Assembly (NCBI GenBank): GCA_025093985.1
Contig: JACAAK010000001.1
Location: 3,286,001-3,350,000 of the forward strand
Source: Calvatia gigantea
Taxonomy: Eukaryota > Basidiomycota > Agaricomycetes > Agaricales > Lycoperdaceae
Direction of reading: 5' to 3'
DNA length: 64,000 bases
A program made the translations under genes and the position numbers. Shown in pieces: positions 47,357 through 59,400 of this stretch. The notes beneath the pieces were generated by a model, which was not told the DNA's origin, made no database searches, and worked only from the letters and a program-made list of their open reading frames with translations. The first letter of the stretch is position 1. The number at the start of each line of letters is the position of its first letter.

Positions 47357-47662
47357 ATGCGATTCCAACTTGCTCTCTTCTTCACAGCCTTGACCACCAC
47401 TACCACGGTTGTAGCGGCCCCCAACCTGGACGATAACTGCCCGACGGTCTGTATTCCAGGCAAACTTCCACCTGTCTGCCCTAAAGGAACATACGTTGGT
47501 GGATCGCCTGGGTGCTGGAATTGCTGCGGTCCGGAACCGACTCCAACACCGATTCCAACCCCAAAGGCATGCTTGGATATTTGCTTCCCCGAGGTTCCCA
47601 AATGCGGCGAGGGAGAGGTGGTGGGTGGAAGGGAGGGATGCTGGACTTGCTGCGCGGTTTGA
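47357..47662 (+). CDS. Small secreted cysteine-rich protein, two modules
   Basis: A 101-residue protein with no intron. The signal peptide is residues 1 to about 21, followed by APNLDD. There are two modules, C-x3-C-x8-C-x2-G-x8-C-x2-C-C and C-x3-C-x6-C-x2-G-x8-C-x2-C-C, ending GCWNCC and GCWTCC. They are joined by a Pro/Thr linker (EPTPTPIPTP). It belongs to the same family as the GCWGCC proteins, with the residue after Trp changed. Function unknown. It is convergent with the CoA-transferase gene. Confidence 0.83.
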   Translation: MRFQLALFFTALTTTTTVVAAPNLDDNCPTVCIPGKLPPVCPKGTYVGGSPGCWNCCGPEPTPTPIPTPKACLDICFPEVPKCGEGEVVGGREGCWTCCAV

Positions 47663-47775
47663 GTGATTGATGTCCTTCTGGAATCTACAAGAAATATATG
47701 CTGATTATGGGACTGGGATATGTTAAAGTACAATGGGAGAGAATATCAAATACAATGCATTATGATTCGGGAGGT

Positions 47776-49522
47776 CTATCCAATTATGCCATCTGCTCTC
47801 AATTTCGAAACTGCATCTTCACTAAGTCCCAAATCACCCCTCAGCACCTCATCCGTATGGAAGCCCAGGTCTGGACCAGCCCACTTGGGTTTCGAGCCAA
47901 CACCGTCGAGCACTGGGAACGTGCCTTGCATTTTGATGTTCCAAGAATCTCCATCCCTTGTTTGGACGGGGACTTCCTGAATAGCGCCCCGAAGCAGATT
48001 TTGTTCGTTTTCCACCACCTCTTTGACAGTCACAACCCGCCCCACTGGAACTCCAGCCAGATTCATCGTGTGGATCACTTCTTCGGTTGAATGTTGCCTT
48101 GTCCAGGCGGAAATAGCCTCCTCAATCTCCGCTTGTTTTTTCACCCTATGGTGGTTCTGTAAGTATTCTGGACCGGTAAGGTCAGGTCGGCCGATGGTAT
48201 CCATGAGGCGTTTGTATATCGTATCGCCATTAGCGCCGATGACGATGTAACACGGGATTTTAGGAGCATCTGGCGATGGCAAACAGGGGTAGGCGTTTGT
48301 TGGTACAATTCCTGTGACGGAAGACCCAGAAGGTCCACGTGTCTGGAAGGTCGACGCGTTAATATACAGCCGGTGATTCCACATCGAAAGTCACACCTTT
48401 CCCTTGCGATCGAATTCCGGGATAATTCCTTCCATGAGATTCAGCATACTGTCCAGATATGAGTTTCATTGAAATAACCATGATATAAGAACGCATCACC
48501 TTTCTACGATGCTAACATCAACCGTGCTACCGGTAGCTGCTGGATTTGCCTTGAGCTTGTTTTGTCTTTGCAGCAAAGCGAGAACCTAACATCCGCAATG
48601 ACCACGTGAGATTGAAGCTCAAACGAATGACAGCTTCGAGAAGTGCACTCACAGTTCCAAATGCCGCGTGCAGCCCAGCAATTGAGTCTCCCAAGCTAAT
48701 ATTTGGTCGCACTGGCGGACCCGACAGTCCACCTGATTGCGCGTCGGGGAAACCGTTTATATACCGGAAACCGGATTCGGCTTCACAAACGGATGCATAA
48801 CCTGGACGAGGGGCCCATGGTCCTGTTTGACCGTAGCCGCTTACGCGGGTGAAGATAAGTGAAGGGTTGTGTTCGTGAAGGTCTGCAGGTCCGAGTTGCC
48901 ATCGTTCAAGAGCTGGATTTAGCCGGTGTTTACAAGTGAGAAGCTGCCATGTGAGAATAGAAGAAGCACGAACGCACTTCCAGGTTTGAAGTTTTCTATA
49001 ATTACATCACTTTTGATGGCGAGTTGGCGAACGAGTCTGGAGGGTGTCAAAAAGCAGTCAGCACACAGATGAGTAACCTGAGGCCACTAAACAGGTGGAC
49101 ATACTCTCGGCCTTCCGGTTTCCGCAGATCAATCGCAACACTCTTCTTATTCCTAGCTATGCTACGGAACCATGGGCTTGTGCCATCGGCGTCCAGCTCC
49201 CTCCAGACCCGTAAAGGGTCTCCAACCTTTGGCGGCTCGACTTTAATAACTTCAGCGCCAAATTGGCTTTAAGCGAATGTCAGGGACCAGACTGCCAATT
49301 GAAACGTCAGACCCTTACCCTAGTAGTTGTCCAGCAAAAGGGCCAGCGATTAACTGCCCGAGTTCTAGGACACGGACGCCAGCGAGGGGCAGCTCTTTGT
49401 AGTCGTTTGCGATTGTAGCAAACCTGGTGCAACTTAAGCAACTGGTGGGGCAAATAAATGAAGACTCACGACCGAGAGGTTGAACGAAACAGTTGGCGCC
49501 TGCATACATTAGAAATACTCAT
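47776..49522 (-). CDS. Class III CoA-transferase (CaiB/BaiF family), SUGCT-like, probably mitochondrial
   Basis: Eight exons (49470-49522, 49319-49423, 49105-49266, 48978-49036, 48653-48912, 48500-48585, 48397-48448 and 47776-48342) give 447 residues in one frame. The N terminus MSISNVCRRQLFRSTSRSF is basic and lacks acidic residues, as in a mitochondrial presequence. Then come LAGVRVLELGQLIAGPFAGQLLG, GAEVIKVEPP, VIIENFKPGT, and GYGQTGPWAPRPGY. SLGDSIAGLHAAFG holds the conserved catalytic Asp that carries CoA as an anhydride/thioester in this family. The length and motifs resemble succinate-hydroxymethylglutarate/glutarate CoA-transferases. The acyl acceptor cannot be read from sequence. The start ATG is chosen because it gives the presequence and the right splice phase. 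Confidence 0.88.
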
Positions 49523-50371
49523 TTTTTTTATTGAAGCAAGCGGAGTAAAGTGGGGGTGGGGCAAGGGTCCTGCCGAACCTGTGCCTTTAATATCAAACAA
49601 AGGTCCTTTTGCAACCTTCTTGAAAAGCGCCAAATTCGGACTGTCGGCCGACTCTTTCCTTGTACTAGGGGGCGTCGGACATCGGACATGAGTCAGCGCT
49701 TGGACACTGGGAGCACTGCATGCGCTGGTTGCAAAATGGCAGACCCGAGAAGGTCGGAGGCGCGACAAATCAAAAACACCTGTGCTTCTTCAATTGGACG
49801 GGTTTGTTATATCGAAAATAGAGGAATTTCCCGCTACATGTCTCTCCACCCGTGGGCAACAGAAGGATCGGGAGACTCGGAGACAAGTCTCCGTTCTCGG
49901 TGGCGTCATGACTGGGTCCAACTTGAGAAACCAGCTGTTCATCCCAATGAAAGACTCCAGTAGATAGATGTTCAAGCTCCAAAGCGTCGAGTGAGTGAGC
50001 CGGACGAGGAATAACATCTGAGAATTCTCTTCCCCTAGGACGAGCGTATGGTTCGAAGGCAACAAAAAAAGCTTCTAAAGCGCCTCCTGATCAAGTTATG
50101 AGGTAATTTGTACTCGGCCGATGTCACTCCATGACACCGCGTTTTGATAATTTTTAGACATTATGACGGTCATTGATGTTGACTATAATGGTAGTTGCCG
50201 CCACTTTGATGCTTGACCCAAAAGTTTGCTGGCCAGTGATTAGAATGATGGTTCTGGCGGAATAACTACCATTTCTTTCCCTCATTTCACATGTGGACTT
50301 GCATGAGAGATACCCGCACGCTGGAACTACCTACGTATACAAAAATACATACTTCGCAAAAATCCGTCCAT
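49523..50371. other. Intergenic, no gene seen
   Basis: Presumed promoter of the CoA-transferase gene at its left end and 3' region of the lactonase gene at its right end. No supported gene. Confidence 0.4.
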
Positions 50372-51590
50372 TCACTTCCACAAGAATCCAGTGGGTGCCT
50401 TGACACCTTCGTTCTTCGCGACCTCCTTCAATCCTATCCCATCATTCACCCGCTCAAACACCTTCACTCCACCGCCGTTCACACCACCAACAACCAAATA
50501 CTTGTCATTCTCACCACCAAACAACATTCCTCTCGCATGGTTCAATCCAGTCCTCACTTCGGCTATCAGTTGTAACTTGCCAGGGTTCGAAGCAAACTCG
50601 AAGATGGCAATGATATCTCCTTCCGGTGAGGGATCGTTACGATTCGAGACGTATACGTAAGGAGTCGGGAACAAGGAATTGGGGTGGGGGATGAGGATTT
50701 CTGCGGCGAGCATGTCGTGAGGCTGGGGAGGTAGTGAGGACATTGTAGGCGTTGAAGTGATGAATTTAGGAGGTGAGGGGAGAGGAGGGAACGTGTGTCG
50801 CGCGATCTCGCTCGAGAGTTCAAGCAGGGTAAAGAGTTCACCATCTATAATTCGAGGTAAGAAATCGTATATGGGAAAGTACTGGGTGCGGGACGCACTG
50901 TAGTAGACGACGTGACGAGGTCCTCCGCCCGGTTCGTATTGGACGTGACCGTGGAGGACCCAGGAGCCGTCTGCGGATTTCTTGAACCGACATACCCGAT
51001 CCGCGCCAAGATCGGGAACAAGGAGCTCTTGGTACTCGTCTAAAAAGTAGACCTGGTGAGGGTGTGAACCTTCTTGACGGGACTTGTTCGGTCCGGTCCC
51101 GGTGAGTTGGACCTTGTTCGTCAGTGATGACGTAGAGATGTATGGTGGTGAGTTCGTAAAAGGTATGGATCCGATGGTTCCAGAGGAGTACTACAATCAT
51201 GATGGAGGAAGTGTCAGATAAGGGACTTGGTAGGTAGGCCGATGAGACAGTGCAAGTAATCTGCAACTCTTCCTTGGGATAACTCACATTAGCGATCAAC
51301 AACTCGTCCTTCGTGGCTAGCAATGAGCAGGGACCTCCCCCACCACTTTCTGTTTTACTGATCACCTCTCCTTTGCCCTGCTGATCGAATCTCAGCGCTA
51401 CAGCAGTACCGTCGGATTGTTCGAGTCCGGTGAATACGACCGAGCGATCGTTGGGATGGGGGGTAATCCACGATGGGTGATATCCAACCGTCACTTCGGA
51501 CACCAGATCCAATCTTTTATTGGCATCGTCAAACAACAGCGTGTAGATCTCGTCCATGTAAGACGAAACTAAAATCCGATATGGTGTCAT
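50372..51590 (-). CDS. Lactonase-type seven-bladed beta-propeller protein
   Basis: Three exons (51288-51590, 50899-51190 and 50372-50844) give 355 residues. It reads as the lactonase/6-phosphogluconolactonase-like propeller family that also includes eukaryotic carboxy-cis,cis-muconate cyclase. Blade motifs include YHPSWITPHP, GGGGPCSLLA, HPHQVYFLDEYQELLVPDLGADRV, GGGPRHVVYY, and near the end YVYVSNRNDPSPEGD followed by LNHARGMLFG. No signal peptide. Expected chemistry is lactone opening or muconate cycloisomerisation. The exact substrate is not determined; its placement between a CoA-transferase and a PrpF-like gene on the same strand fits aromatic or organic-acid catabolism. Confidence 0.87.
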
Positions 51591-52961
51591 TTAGTAATCC
51601 GAGACGTTAGAGTTTGTTGCAATCTGTAGCTTGGAAGAAATTGGTGGGAGAGAGCGCCTCGGAGAGTAGAGACGGGACAAGATAAGACAAGAGGCAGGGT
51701 TCATGATATATCACCTTGATCGGGACTTCCTTTTATAACATCCCCTCCGGACAGAGCGCCGTACACCGTCATGCACCACAGTCTGCCTATTTCGTTGATT
51801 TGCCAGACCACACCCACCGCCGATGTTTCGCCGGACCGTCATGGGACAAGTATACGCGAGATGTAGCCAGATATTCTCTGATATCCTGGTTGTGGAAGCC
51901 GCACAAATGCGAAAGCGAGTGGTTTCGTCTCCGAAGGCCGGTGGAAAACTTGTCGACCGAGATAAGAAAGTGGATCAAGGTGTGGATCGACATTGTCCCC
52001 TACTAAGTCTTTTCAACAAAAAGGGACTAGGACTGCATTCAAATGGAATGGATTTAACAGGTTTGTCGTTCACAGATAAAGATCTGAAGAAGGCCCGAGA
52101 TTATTCCTGTGTCAATGTGAGTGGCTTTTGGGGGAACCAGATACTTGAGTTGAGACGCTTTAGAACGTTGGAATTCGCAATGTGTTACGGATATTTGTGG
52201 CGTTTAGGTAAATATTACTTCGTGAAGTGTAAGATCAGAATGTTCATACAAGGCGCATTATACAAATACGGCAACACACCGAGTTTTCTCCTGGATCCTC
52301 CCTTGTTTGATATCGGAGCACAGTCGAAGTCGCGAGCCGGACATCGACAGGGTCGTTAAGGTGGTTGGAAAGGGGAAAGAAAGATGGCATCGACATAAGA
52401 AGCTGTTCCGACTGAGCCAGCTTCTTGGCGAGTGATAACGGCTGCCCTCTGATTTCAGACCAGAAAGGGAATACTGAATAACGGGATATTGATAAGGCTT
52501 CACGATTTCGCCGATATAGCCGCCATCTACACTTCTGGAGAATGAATCGATGAGATTTATCGGAGAGAACCAGATGAAACGTCGCAAGCGGACAGGCTGA
52601 TTGGGAGAAGGCTGCGAAGAGAGCATGACCGACAACGTTGATTCCTACTTCTCTCGCGAGTCTGCAGCGACCAAACCTCGGGAGAATGGTCTGAAGTTGT
52701 GTCAATCGACCGACAACTCTGCCAGCAATGGTGTTGGTGAAAGGGAGAAAGAGTGGGTAGAATGTGTTTGTACTTCGGACGTGGAAATCCTATCTCAAAA
52801 ATGGGTGAAAGACACGTGGTTCACCCTAAGTTATTCCCAAGATCCACAGTTTGCGCGGTGGGATAGAGGGATCTATAAATACATCGCGTAAAAACGGCAT
52901 TGGGGAGCTCGGGAATCCAACAACCATCGAGGGTGGCAATGAAACATTGAGGAAATGAATC
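51591..52961. other. Intergenic, no gene supported
   Basis: Open frames of up to 178 codons exist on both strands but show no domain, signal or splice logic, and they overlap each other. The left part is the presumed promoter of the lactonase gene. Confidence 0.4.
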
Positions 52962-54135
52962 TCACCACCACACGACCCCTTTCATCAACCTTCTTCCCGT
53001 CCTCACGACCTTAGCGCTCTCGACTTTTCCATCCGCATTAATGTCCGCACCAACATCGACGATTCCTCCGGGATGTCTGATTCGTATGAGATCGTTCTCA
53101 GAACCGGACATACGTCGTGCATTCTGAACAATATTCCACGCCACTGTGCCTTCCGTCTTTGCTGCTACACCAAGGCACAGACCTAATGTCATGGGAACGG
53201 CTCTGTGCATTACGCCCATGGATAGGGCGTGTACCACGACGTCGACTTTGTTTTTGGGGTCTGAATCTGCGTTGGGCGTGCTCAGGAAGGCTATTTTGGG
53301 TTGAGCCTGAGCAGTAGGATCGAGCTCCATCGCATGGGCTCCTTGCTGGACGAATGGCTTCAAGGGCTTTTGTAACTGGGAGAGAAGAGCTCTCTTTCCC
53401 GGTGATGTAGTTGTCGATATCGAGGCCGTGGTTACGGAGTTCTTCAGATGGCACGAAGACACTAGGATTTGAGGCGTCAATGAGAGTGGCCGAGATACCG
53501 GCAGTTTCTTCATCGGAAAGTTTAAAGGAGAGTTGGTCGGTACGATTGGAGGTAGGAAGGAGCTTGCCTGTGCGCGCACCCGCTGGATTCAGGTACTCGC
53601 ACATTATTTGAGAGGATTTGCCTGAGACACCGGCGACGGTGACCTCGGGCTCGTTGAGGAGCGGAATACCGGCTTCTGACACAGGAAACGTGGTATCGAT
53701 GATCTTTTGGGTATTGGTGTTAAAACTCCTCACTCTCCCGCGCCCATTTTCATCCCGGTTAACAGGACACATTCTCTCGTCCAAGGCAAAAGCCCCGATC
53801 ATACTTGTGAGGTTGCCGCAATTTCCGGAGTAGTCGATACTGTCATCTTTGATGCCGACCTGGACGAATGTATACTGAACGTCAATGTTATGTTTCGACC
53901 GTTGTTCTGGCGTCGCAGGTTCGACGACACAAATTTTGGAAAGGCTAGAAACGCCGCCGCCCATGCCGTTTAGTTGGCGGCCATATTCAGGGTCAGGGGA
54001 ACCCATCATGCCCAGAAAGATGGGTTTCCAGTCAGCTTTGGATGAGGGTAGGTGTGCTCGTTTGAGGAATATGCCCTTGGATGTGCCGCCCCGAAGAAAT
54101 GTGGCTGGAACGGGATTTGGATGACGGAGTGCCAT
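52962..54135 (-). CDS. PrpF-like isomerase with apparent frameshift
   Basis: PrpF/oxalomesaconate-tautomerase family (diaminopimelate-epimerase fold). Motifs: PVPATFLRGGTSKGIFLK at the start, LNGMGGGVSSLSK, YSGNCGNLTSMIGAFAL, VRSFNTNTQKII, PIAF-like PKIAFLST, GVMHRAVPMTLG, and RIRHPGGIVDVGADI with a complete C terminus. The ATG at 54135 is chosen since the family motif starts soon after. The frame changes near 53335-53340, between LEAIRP and AHAMELDP. The span is 1174 nt, one base more than 391 codons, so a single extra base would explain it and the protein would then be about 390 residues, the usual length. A 79-nt intron with ends at about 53440 and 53362 could also restore the frame but would remove coding-like sequence. 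Confidence 0.78.
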
Positions 54136-55026
54136 CGACGACGAGCTCGATCTAACTAGCCACAATTAGGATTTTGGACAACGAATAAGCGGCGAGTGTG
54201 CTCTCCTTGTGAGCAGGGATTTGGCCAACATCTGTTTCATCTGTTTGCTTGACCAGATGGGAGATCACATAGATGGGAGAATGCGATCGGGCAGCGAGAG
54301 CCGCCGGAACCCGTAGCCAATCGGAGGTGCGAAGACACGGTAACGTGACAGTAAGGATCTAGATTCTGATCATCCACGTGGGGATCAGGCCGTCTCGACT
54401 CTCGGCGCCGGACCTAAATCTGTCCACCGCAGACACGTCCGTTCAGGCCTCAGGGAGTATCAAGGAGGGTTTTCAGGAGGCAGCCCCTCGGTCGGCTCTT
54501 ATTTCCAATAGGATAGCGCGCTGAAGACGTGTAGTACGCTTTTCTCCACCTCGTTGACATTCTCCTATCTTAGAAGCTGTATTTTCTTCCCAGCTGAGCG
54601 GTCTAAACCATCTGCGTCAGTGACTGCCATTGGAGGTTCTTGACAGTTTTCATCAATCAGAGCTATATTTAGCCGAGTCCCCACAAAGGCATAGTTCCAG
54701 CTGACCTTCCGATTTTTCTGTAGTTCGTTTCTTTGCAGTCTTTCCTTCCGACCGCCATCTGCGACCTCTGTGAACGCCATTCCTTTCGTTTGCGGCTCGG
54801 GGACCACTCCTTTGTTTCAAGCAGAGTTTGCTGTGTTGTGTATTTCGTCGGCGACAAGGTGTGTTCCCACCCTGAATGTCTTGTGATGCGTGTGAGTCTT
54901 ATCACTCAATTGTCGCCTTGATTCCTGCCGCAACCGTGTGCGGCTTTTGTACCTGTTCACCCATCGATGCAGCATTTTTGAAGCCTACTTCTCTACGCCT
55001 ACGACAACTAGAAGACTCGAACATTC
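54136..55026. other. Divergent promoter region
   Basis: Lies between the PrpF-like gene (minus) and the single-pass membrane protein gene (plus). No supported gene. Confidence 0.4.
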
Positions 55027-55764
55027 ATGTCACCAACCTCTACGACTCATACTTCGTCAGCCTCTGCCTCGGCTTCGTCGAGTGCTATTTCTTCTTCACC
55101 TTCACACGATTCGCGGAACGCGATTATTGGTGCGGTCTTAGGAGTTGTGGCATTCGCCCTGTTGGCAGGGATTGTATTTATCACTCTCCGTGTGCGAAGA
55201 CGGGGAGGAGGTGATGCAGAAAAAGCGACGGGACCATTCCACGGGACAGCGGTGTTAGACCAGAATCACCCAGCCGCGAGGATAGTGCCCTTCGGCACAC
55301 CTGGGACTGAGGCCCACCTTTTCCGTACGTTCCATTACTATTTTTTACTTGGGATGTGAAGCTTAGGTGTGTTCGTAGGCCATACACCTGGACATGATAT
55401 GCGCATAGCTATTCGACGACCAGATGGTGCATGGGACTTTACGGACCCAAGTCAACCGTTCGCACCCACCGGTGTTTCTGACATCTGTCCGTCTCCTATG
55501 TCCTCTACGGCTACCCTCATACCAAGCAGTAAACACCACAAAGGGTCAACTGCTACAAAATTAACTGTTCGGGAATACAAAGAACAGGAATCTAGGGCCT
55601 CGCAGATCATTCGACTTGGCTATGATGCTCGGGATAACGAACTAGAAATGGGGGATTTACCACTCGCCCATCCACCACCTGCTTATGGTCAAGAACCAAC
55701 CGTTGGTCCTTATGTCACCCACCGACCGCCCAATTCTCGCCAACGTCCGTCAAACCCCATCTAG
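55027..55764 (+). CDS. Single-pass membrane protein with Ser-rich ectodomain
   Basis: Two exons (55027-55324 and 55379-55764) joined by a 54-nt GT-AG intron give 227 residues. Residues 1 to about 30 are almost all Ser/Thr/Ala, then NAIIGAVLGVVAFALLAGIVFITL spans the membrane (about 32-55), followed by a basic RVRRRGGG stop-transfer. The cytoplasmic part holds PPPAYGQ near the C terminus, a PY-type motif known in other proteins to bind WW domains. No cleavable signal peptide is seen, so the TM may act as signal anchor. Such proteins are common in mushroom genomes and uncharacterised; some resemble cell-wall sensors, which is only a suggestion here. Confidence 0.75.
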
Positions 55765-56405
55765 TTCAAGCTACTCCTTTACGCACGCACTTCTATTCGG
55801 GTTTTCGGGAGCTTCTGTCATGCCTGGCCATTCTATTATACCTTCTCTCATTTGCGGCATTTTACTTCATTCTTTCATATCGGCTTTCGCTTTGACACCC
55901 TCAATTTTTGCTAAACTCGTTTTTACGGAATCCTCATGACCTTCTGGGAAGCACTCTTTTTTCATGCCCGTTCCTTTCAGTATATATTGTGTTTTTTAAT
56001 GTGCTTCTCCATGATCTATTGATTGGACACTCCATGGACGCTCAGCTACCTGTATTCCATAGGTTTCTCGAGAATTATTCTAAACATGACATTGACAACC
56101 GGTGGTCAGAACCGGTCCGGAAATCAAAGTGATTTGGTGATTGCATCATCCCACGATCGAAATCTCTTGGCCGTCTGCACACTGACTCGCTTGATCTGCC
56201 TTGGTATTCGGTGTCCACCAGATACCATCCCCGGGCATAAAAATCTCCTAACTGTTACATTTTTCTTTAGAAAATCAATCTGTCGTCGACCAAAAAGCCG
56301 ACCTTTGCAAAACTCAAAAAACAAGAGGCGAAAGCAGGTTCAGCAGCCTCGTCAAAGCCTTTCGATATCGAATCCTGGGCTGCAGAGAGTACTGCCGCCG
56401 CGATC
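55765..56405. other. Upstream region of GCN1, possible extra 5' exon
   Basis: An ATG at 56086 opens 17 codons to a GTGATT donor at 56137. An acceptor TTTTCTTTAG at 56261-56270 leads to 45 codons in frame with the GCN1 start at 56406 (with KKPTFAKLKKQEAKAG). This would add 62 residues to the N terminus. The GCN1 family usually starts without such an extension. Confidence 0.35.
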
Positions 56406-59400
56406 ATGTCAGGGAGTGGCGATGTGTACGGTGGAGAAGGTTTGTGGATGAAAGAACGCGTGTTGGAGGACTGGAGTGCGTCGCTGGAACATGCGAAGGG
56501 GAAGTTGTTGGTTGGGAAGGTTAAGGCAAGGGTGGCATTTCTAGAGGATGACGTACTGAGTGTCGTCAGGTCTGTAGGTTCGCATCTTGTCTTTAAATTT
56601 TTGCAAAAATTCCGTGAACTGATTTGTGGATGGTGTAGATCTTAACCTGTCGCAAATTTTGGACGTATTTCACCTACTTACACTCACCTACCCGCGATAT
56701 GGGGACGATAAATCCCGAGTGGCGGTCGAGACCGTCGGAATGGAGTTGATACGTCAGGACGAGCAACGCGAGGCCAGGTTGGGCGTTTCTGAACAAATTA
56801 TCGGGTGGCTTTCGAACGAAGTGGGCAGATATGCCAAGAGGAACTCGGCAGAGTGAGTTTCGATGACATGAATGTCATCTTGCCATTGATCTGAACAGGA
56901 TGTAGCTCGTATGCACCCACGGACATGTTTGTCCTCCTCAGCTGGGCATGTGGTATCTATACTATCTGCGCCAAGCAGAACGAAGGCTTTTCGTCCAGTC
57001 CACCTTTCAAGGCTCTTGTTGGTTCGATCGCGGTGTTATTGGACATGGTGCTCGAGTCGTCCAAGTCGAAGGATACGTTGAAGAACGGAGCTTTTGACGA
57101 GAACGAGACGTGCATTAAGATCGGTGGGTATATGTCCTGTTCGTTGTTTTTAGGAGGCAGAACATACTGGAGATTAGTCAGGGCCTTCAATTCCGGCTGT
57201 GATTTCTACGTTATTGGTGCTCGTGAAGGCCAATGCGTCGCAAAACCCCGTCCGTTTCTTAACGTTGATCGGAGTGGCAGTGGCAGTCCTCGTCAGGCTA
57301 AAACACATACCTACGCCACCCAACGAGCGCCTGTCGAAGGAGCTGCAGGTGTGTTACCAGCCTTTCTCAATCACAGGTTATTAACCGTGTACCTTAGACT
57401 GAGATTTCCGGCATCTACGCACCAACCATCCTTATGTCGAAAATAGCCATTCCTCCTCACGTCCTGGTATGTTTCTCTCACTTACTTTCACGGCAAGAAA
57501 ATAACCTGTTGATCACCCGCAGTCATCCTTCGAAGACTTCATCGGAAGCTACATCACCTCGGAGACCCTCAGATCCGACTATCTCCCAACAATGGAGAAA
57601 GCGCTTCTCCGCTCCCCGGAACATTCCCTCCCAGTTGTGACATCCTTCTTCCAATTCTATCCACACACCCTCGAAGAATCCACCTTCCAACGTGTCCTCA
57701 CACAAATCATCAACGGTTCCAAATCCAGCAATGCCTCCGTCCGGACAACCTCCGTCCGATTATTCAAAACGATCTGCGCTTCTGCATCCGCACGTGGAAC
57801 GATCGCTGTTAACGATCTGCTTGCACTGCCCAAGGCTGGTAAATCCACTGGCCCGGACAATCGCGTCGCCTTGTATTCGATGTTGGCGTATTTACAGCCT
57901 GGAGCGGGCGCATCTCAGGTGCTGGTCGAAACTGCTATCCCTCTGCTATCCAAAGAACAAAACGAAGCTGCAACGGCGGCACTTGCATCCTCCCTTGGGC
58001 CACACATCACTTTCTTACTCAAAAACGACTCCGACAAGCTGAGTGATGTCACGCAATTCATAGTGAAGGAGATGAACAGCGCGAAGCCAGCTGTGAAGAG
58101 AGCTTTTGTGACGCTTGCAGGTGATATCTGTTGTGAGGGAAGTGATATTTTAGAGGGCGAGAAGGGATTGGCGTTTGCGAAGGCTCTTATGTCTGCGTTT
58201 GAGACTTCGTTGAAGAATGTTGCAGGGAATGTGGCAAATAATCCTGCGGGCCCTTTGGAGGGATATGTCGCTGTCGGAGTGCTTCTTGGACCTTTGCTTC
58301 GTTCGGGACAGTTTAGTGAGTGTTATTCCCGTAGTCTTTTCACCTTAGCTAGGATGGTGACGTTGAATCCTCGGTTCCCGCAGACGATATAATCTCGAAG
58401 AACCCAACAGTCGCGGCAATCGCAACTGGCACCACCAAGCCTTCATTTTTACTTTCGGATAAAGTGTATCAAAAGGTGACAGATGCAACGGATGAGAAAT
58501 GGTTACTGCGCGCCTTGGAGGTGTCGTTGAGGTACTTCCAAAAGGATTTAACCAGGAACGAGGTCTTCAGGTAACAATTCGCATTATTGCCCAAGTATAG
58601 TACACACAGCTCATAATCGTGCATAGAACCAACCTCGGTTCTGTCCTCGTATATCTCGCAGTTGACAGTGCACATAAAGACATCCGACAAGCCACGAACC
58701 AAGTCATTGCGGAAGCAGCAGCACGGGACCCTCAGCTGACAACAACACTTATTAGAGAAACAGTTGTTGCTTTCTTGACTCGTGTGTCCGCGAGCGCCAA
58801 GACTGCGGCAGGGGACGAAGCCCCAGCGTGGAACAAGCACGTACGACTAGCTGCGGTGTTGCTGAGCTCCGCTACATACGGAGAAGCCGTTGAGGTCGGG
58901 ATGAAAGAGGATTTGGTGACCGATTTGATCGTGGTTGCGCACCATGAACTTGTTGGTGAGCGCCGACTTGATTTGTAGATTCCGCGAAACCTCAATGTTG
59001 ATGGTTACTTGATTATCTGGCCTAGCGGGACCATTCAGGCAGACCTGGATAGATGTATGCCAGAAGGCAAATACGGATCCACGAGAATTGATTGAAAAGC
59101 ACATCGATAAGCTGCTCAAGTCGGTTCTGGAGTCAACGATAATGGATGCCAAGGTAAGCCATCACTTTCCAAATACTATCTCTTACCCAAGTGGAACTGT
59201 TGTAGAACGGTTTTCCCGAGGCTAGCTATCGAGCTGTCACCACCCTAGCCTTTATCGCTCCCGCGGCTGTCCTTCCTCGCATCATGGACCAACTCAAAGC
59301 CGACCTAGAGCCCTCTGTCCTCAGTTCCTTAACAAATTTTGATTACGGGGTGTGGCAGACCCCCGAGGGCACAACTTTTGTCGATGGTAGGTCTTGCACC

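Noticed and set aside
51410..51430. GTTCGAGTCC, resembling a tRNA B box
   Set aside because: It lies within the lactonase coding exon, and no matching A box or acceptor stem was found.
51823..52705. Overlapping frames on both strands (178 and 153 codons)
   Set aside because: No motif, signal peptide or splice pattern; the two frames overlap and neither looks like a protein.
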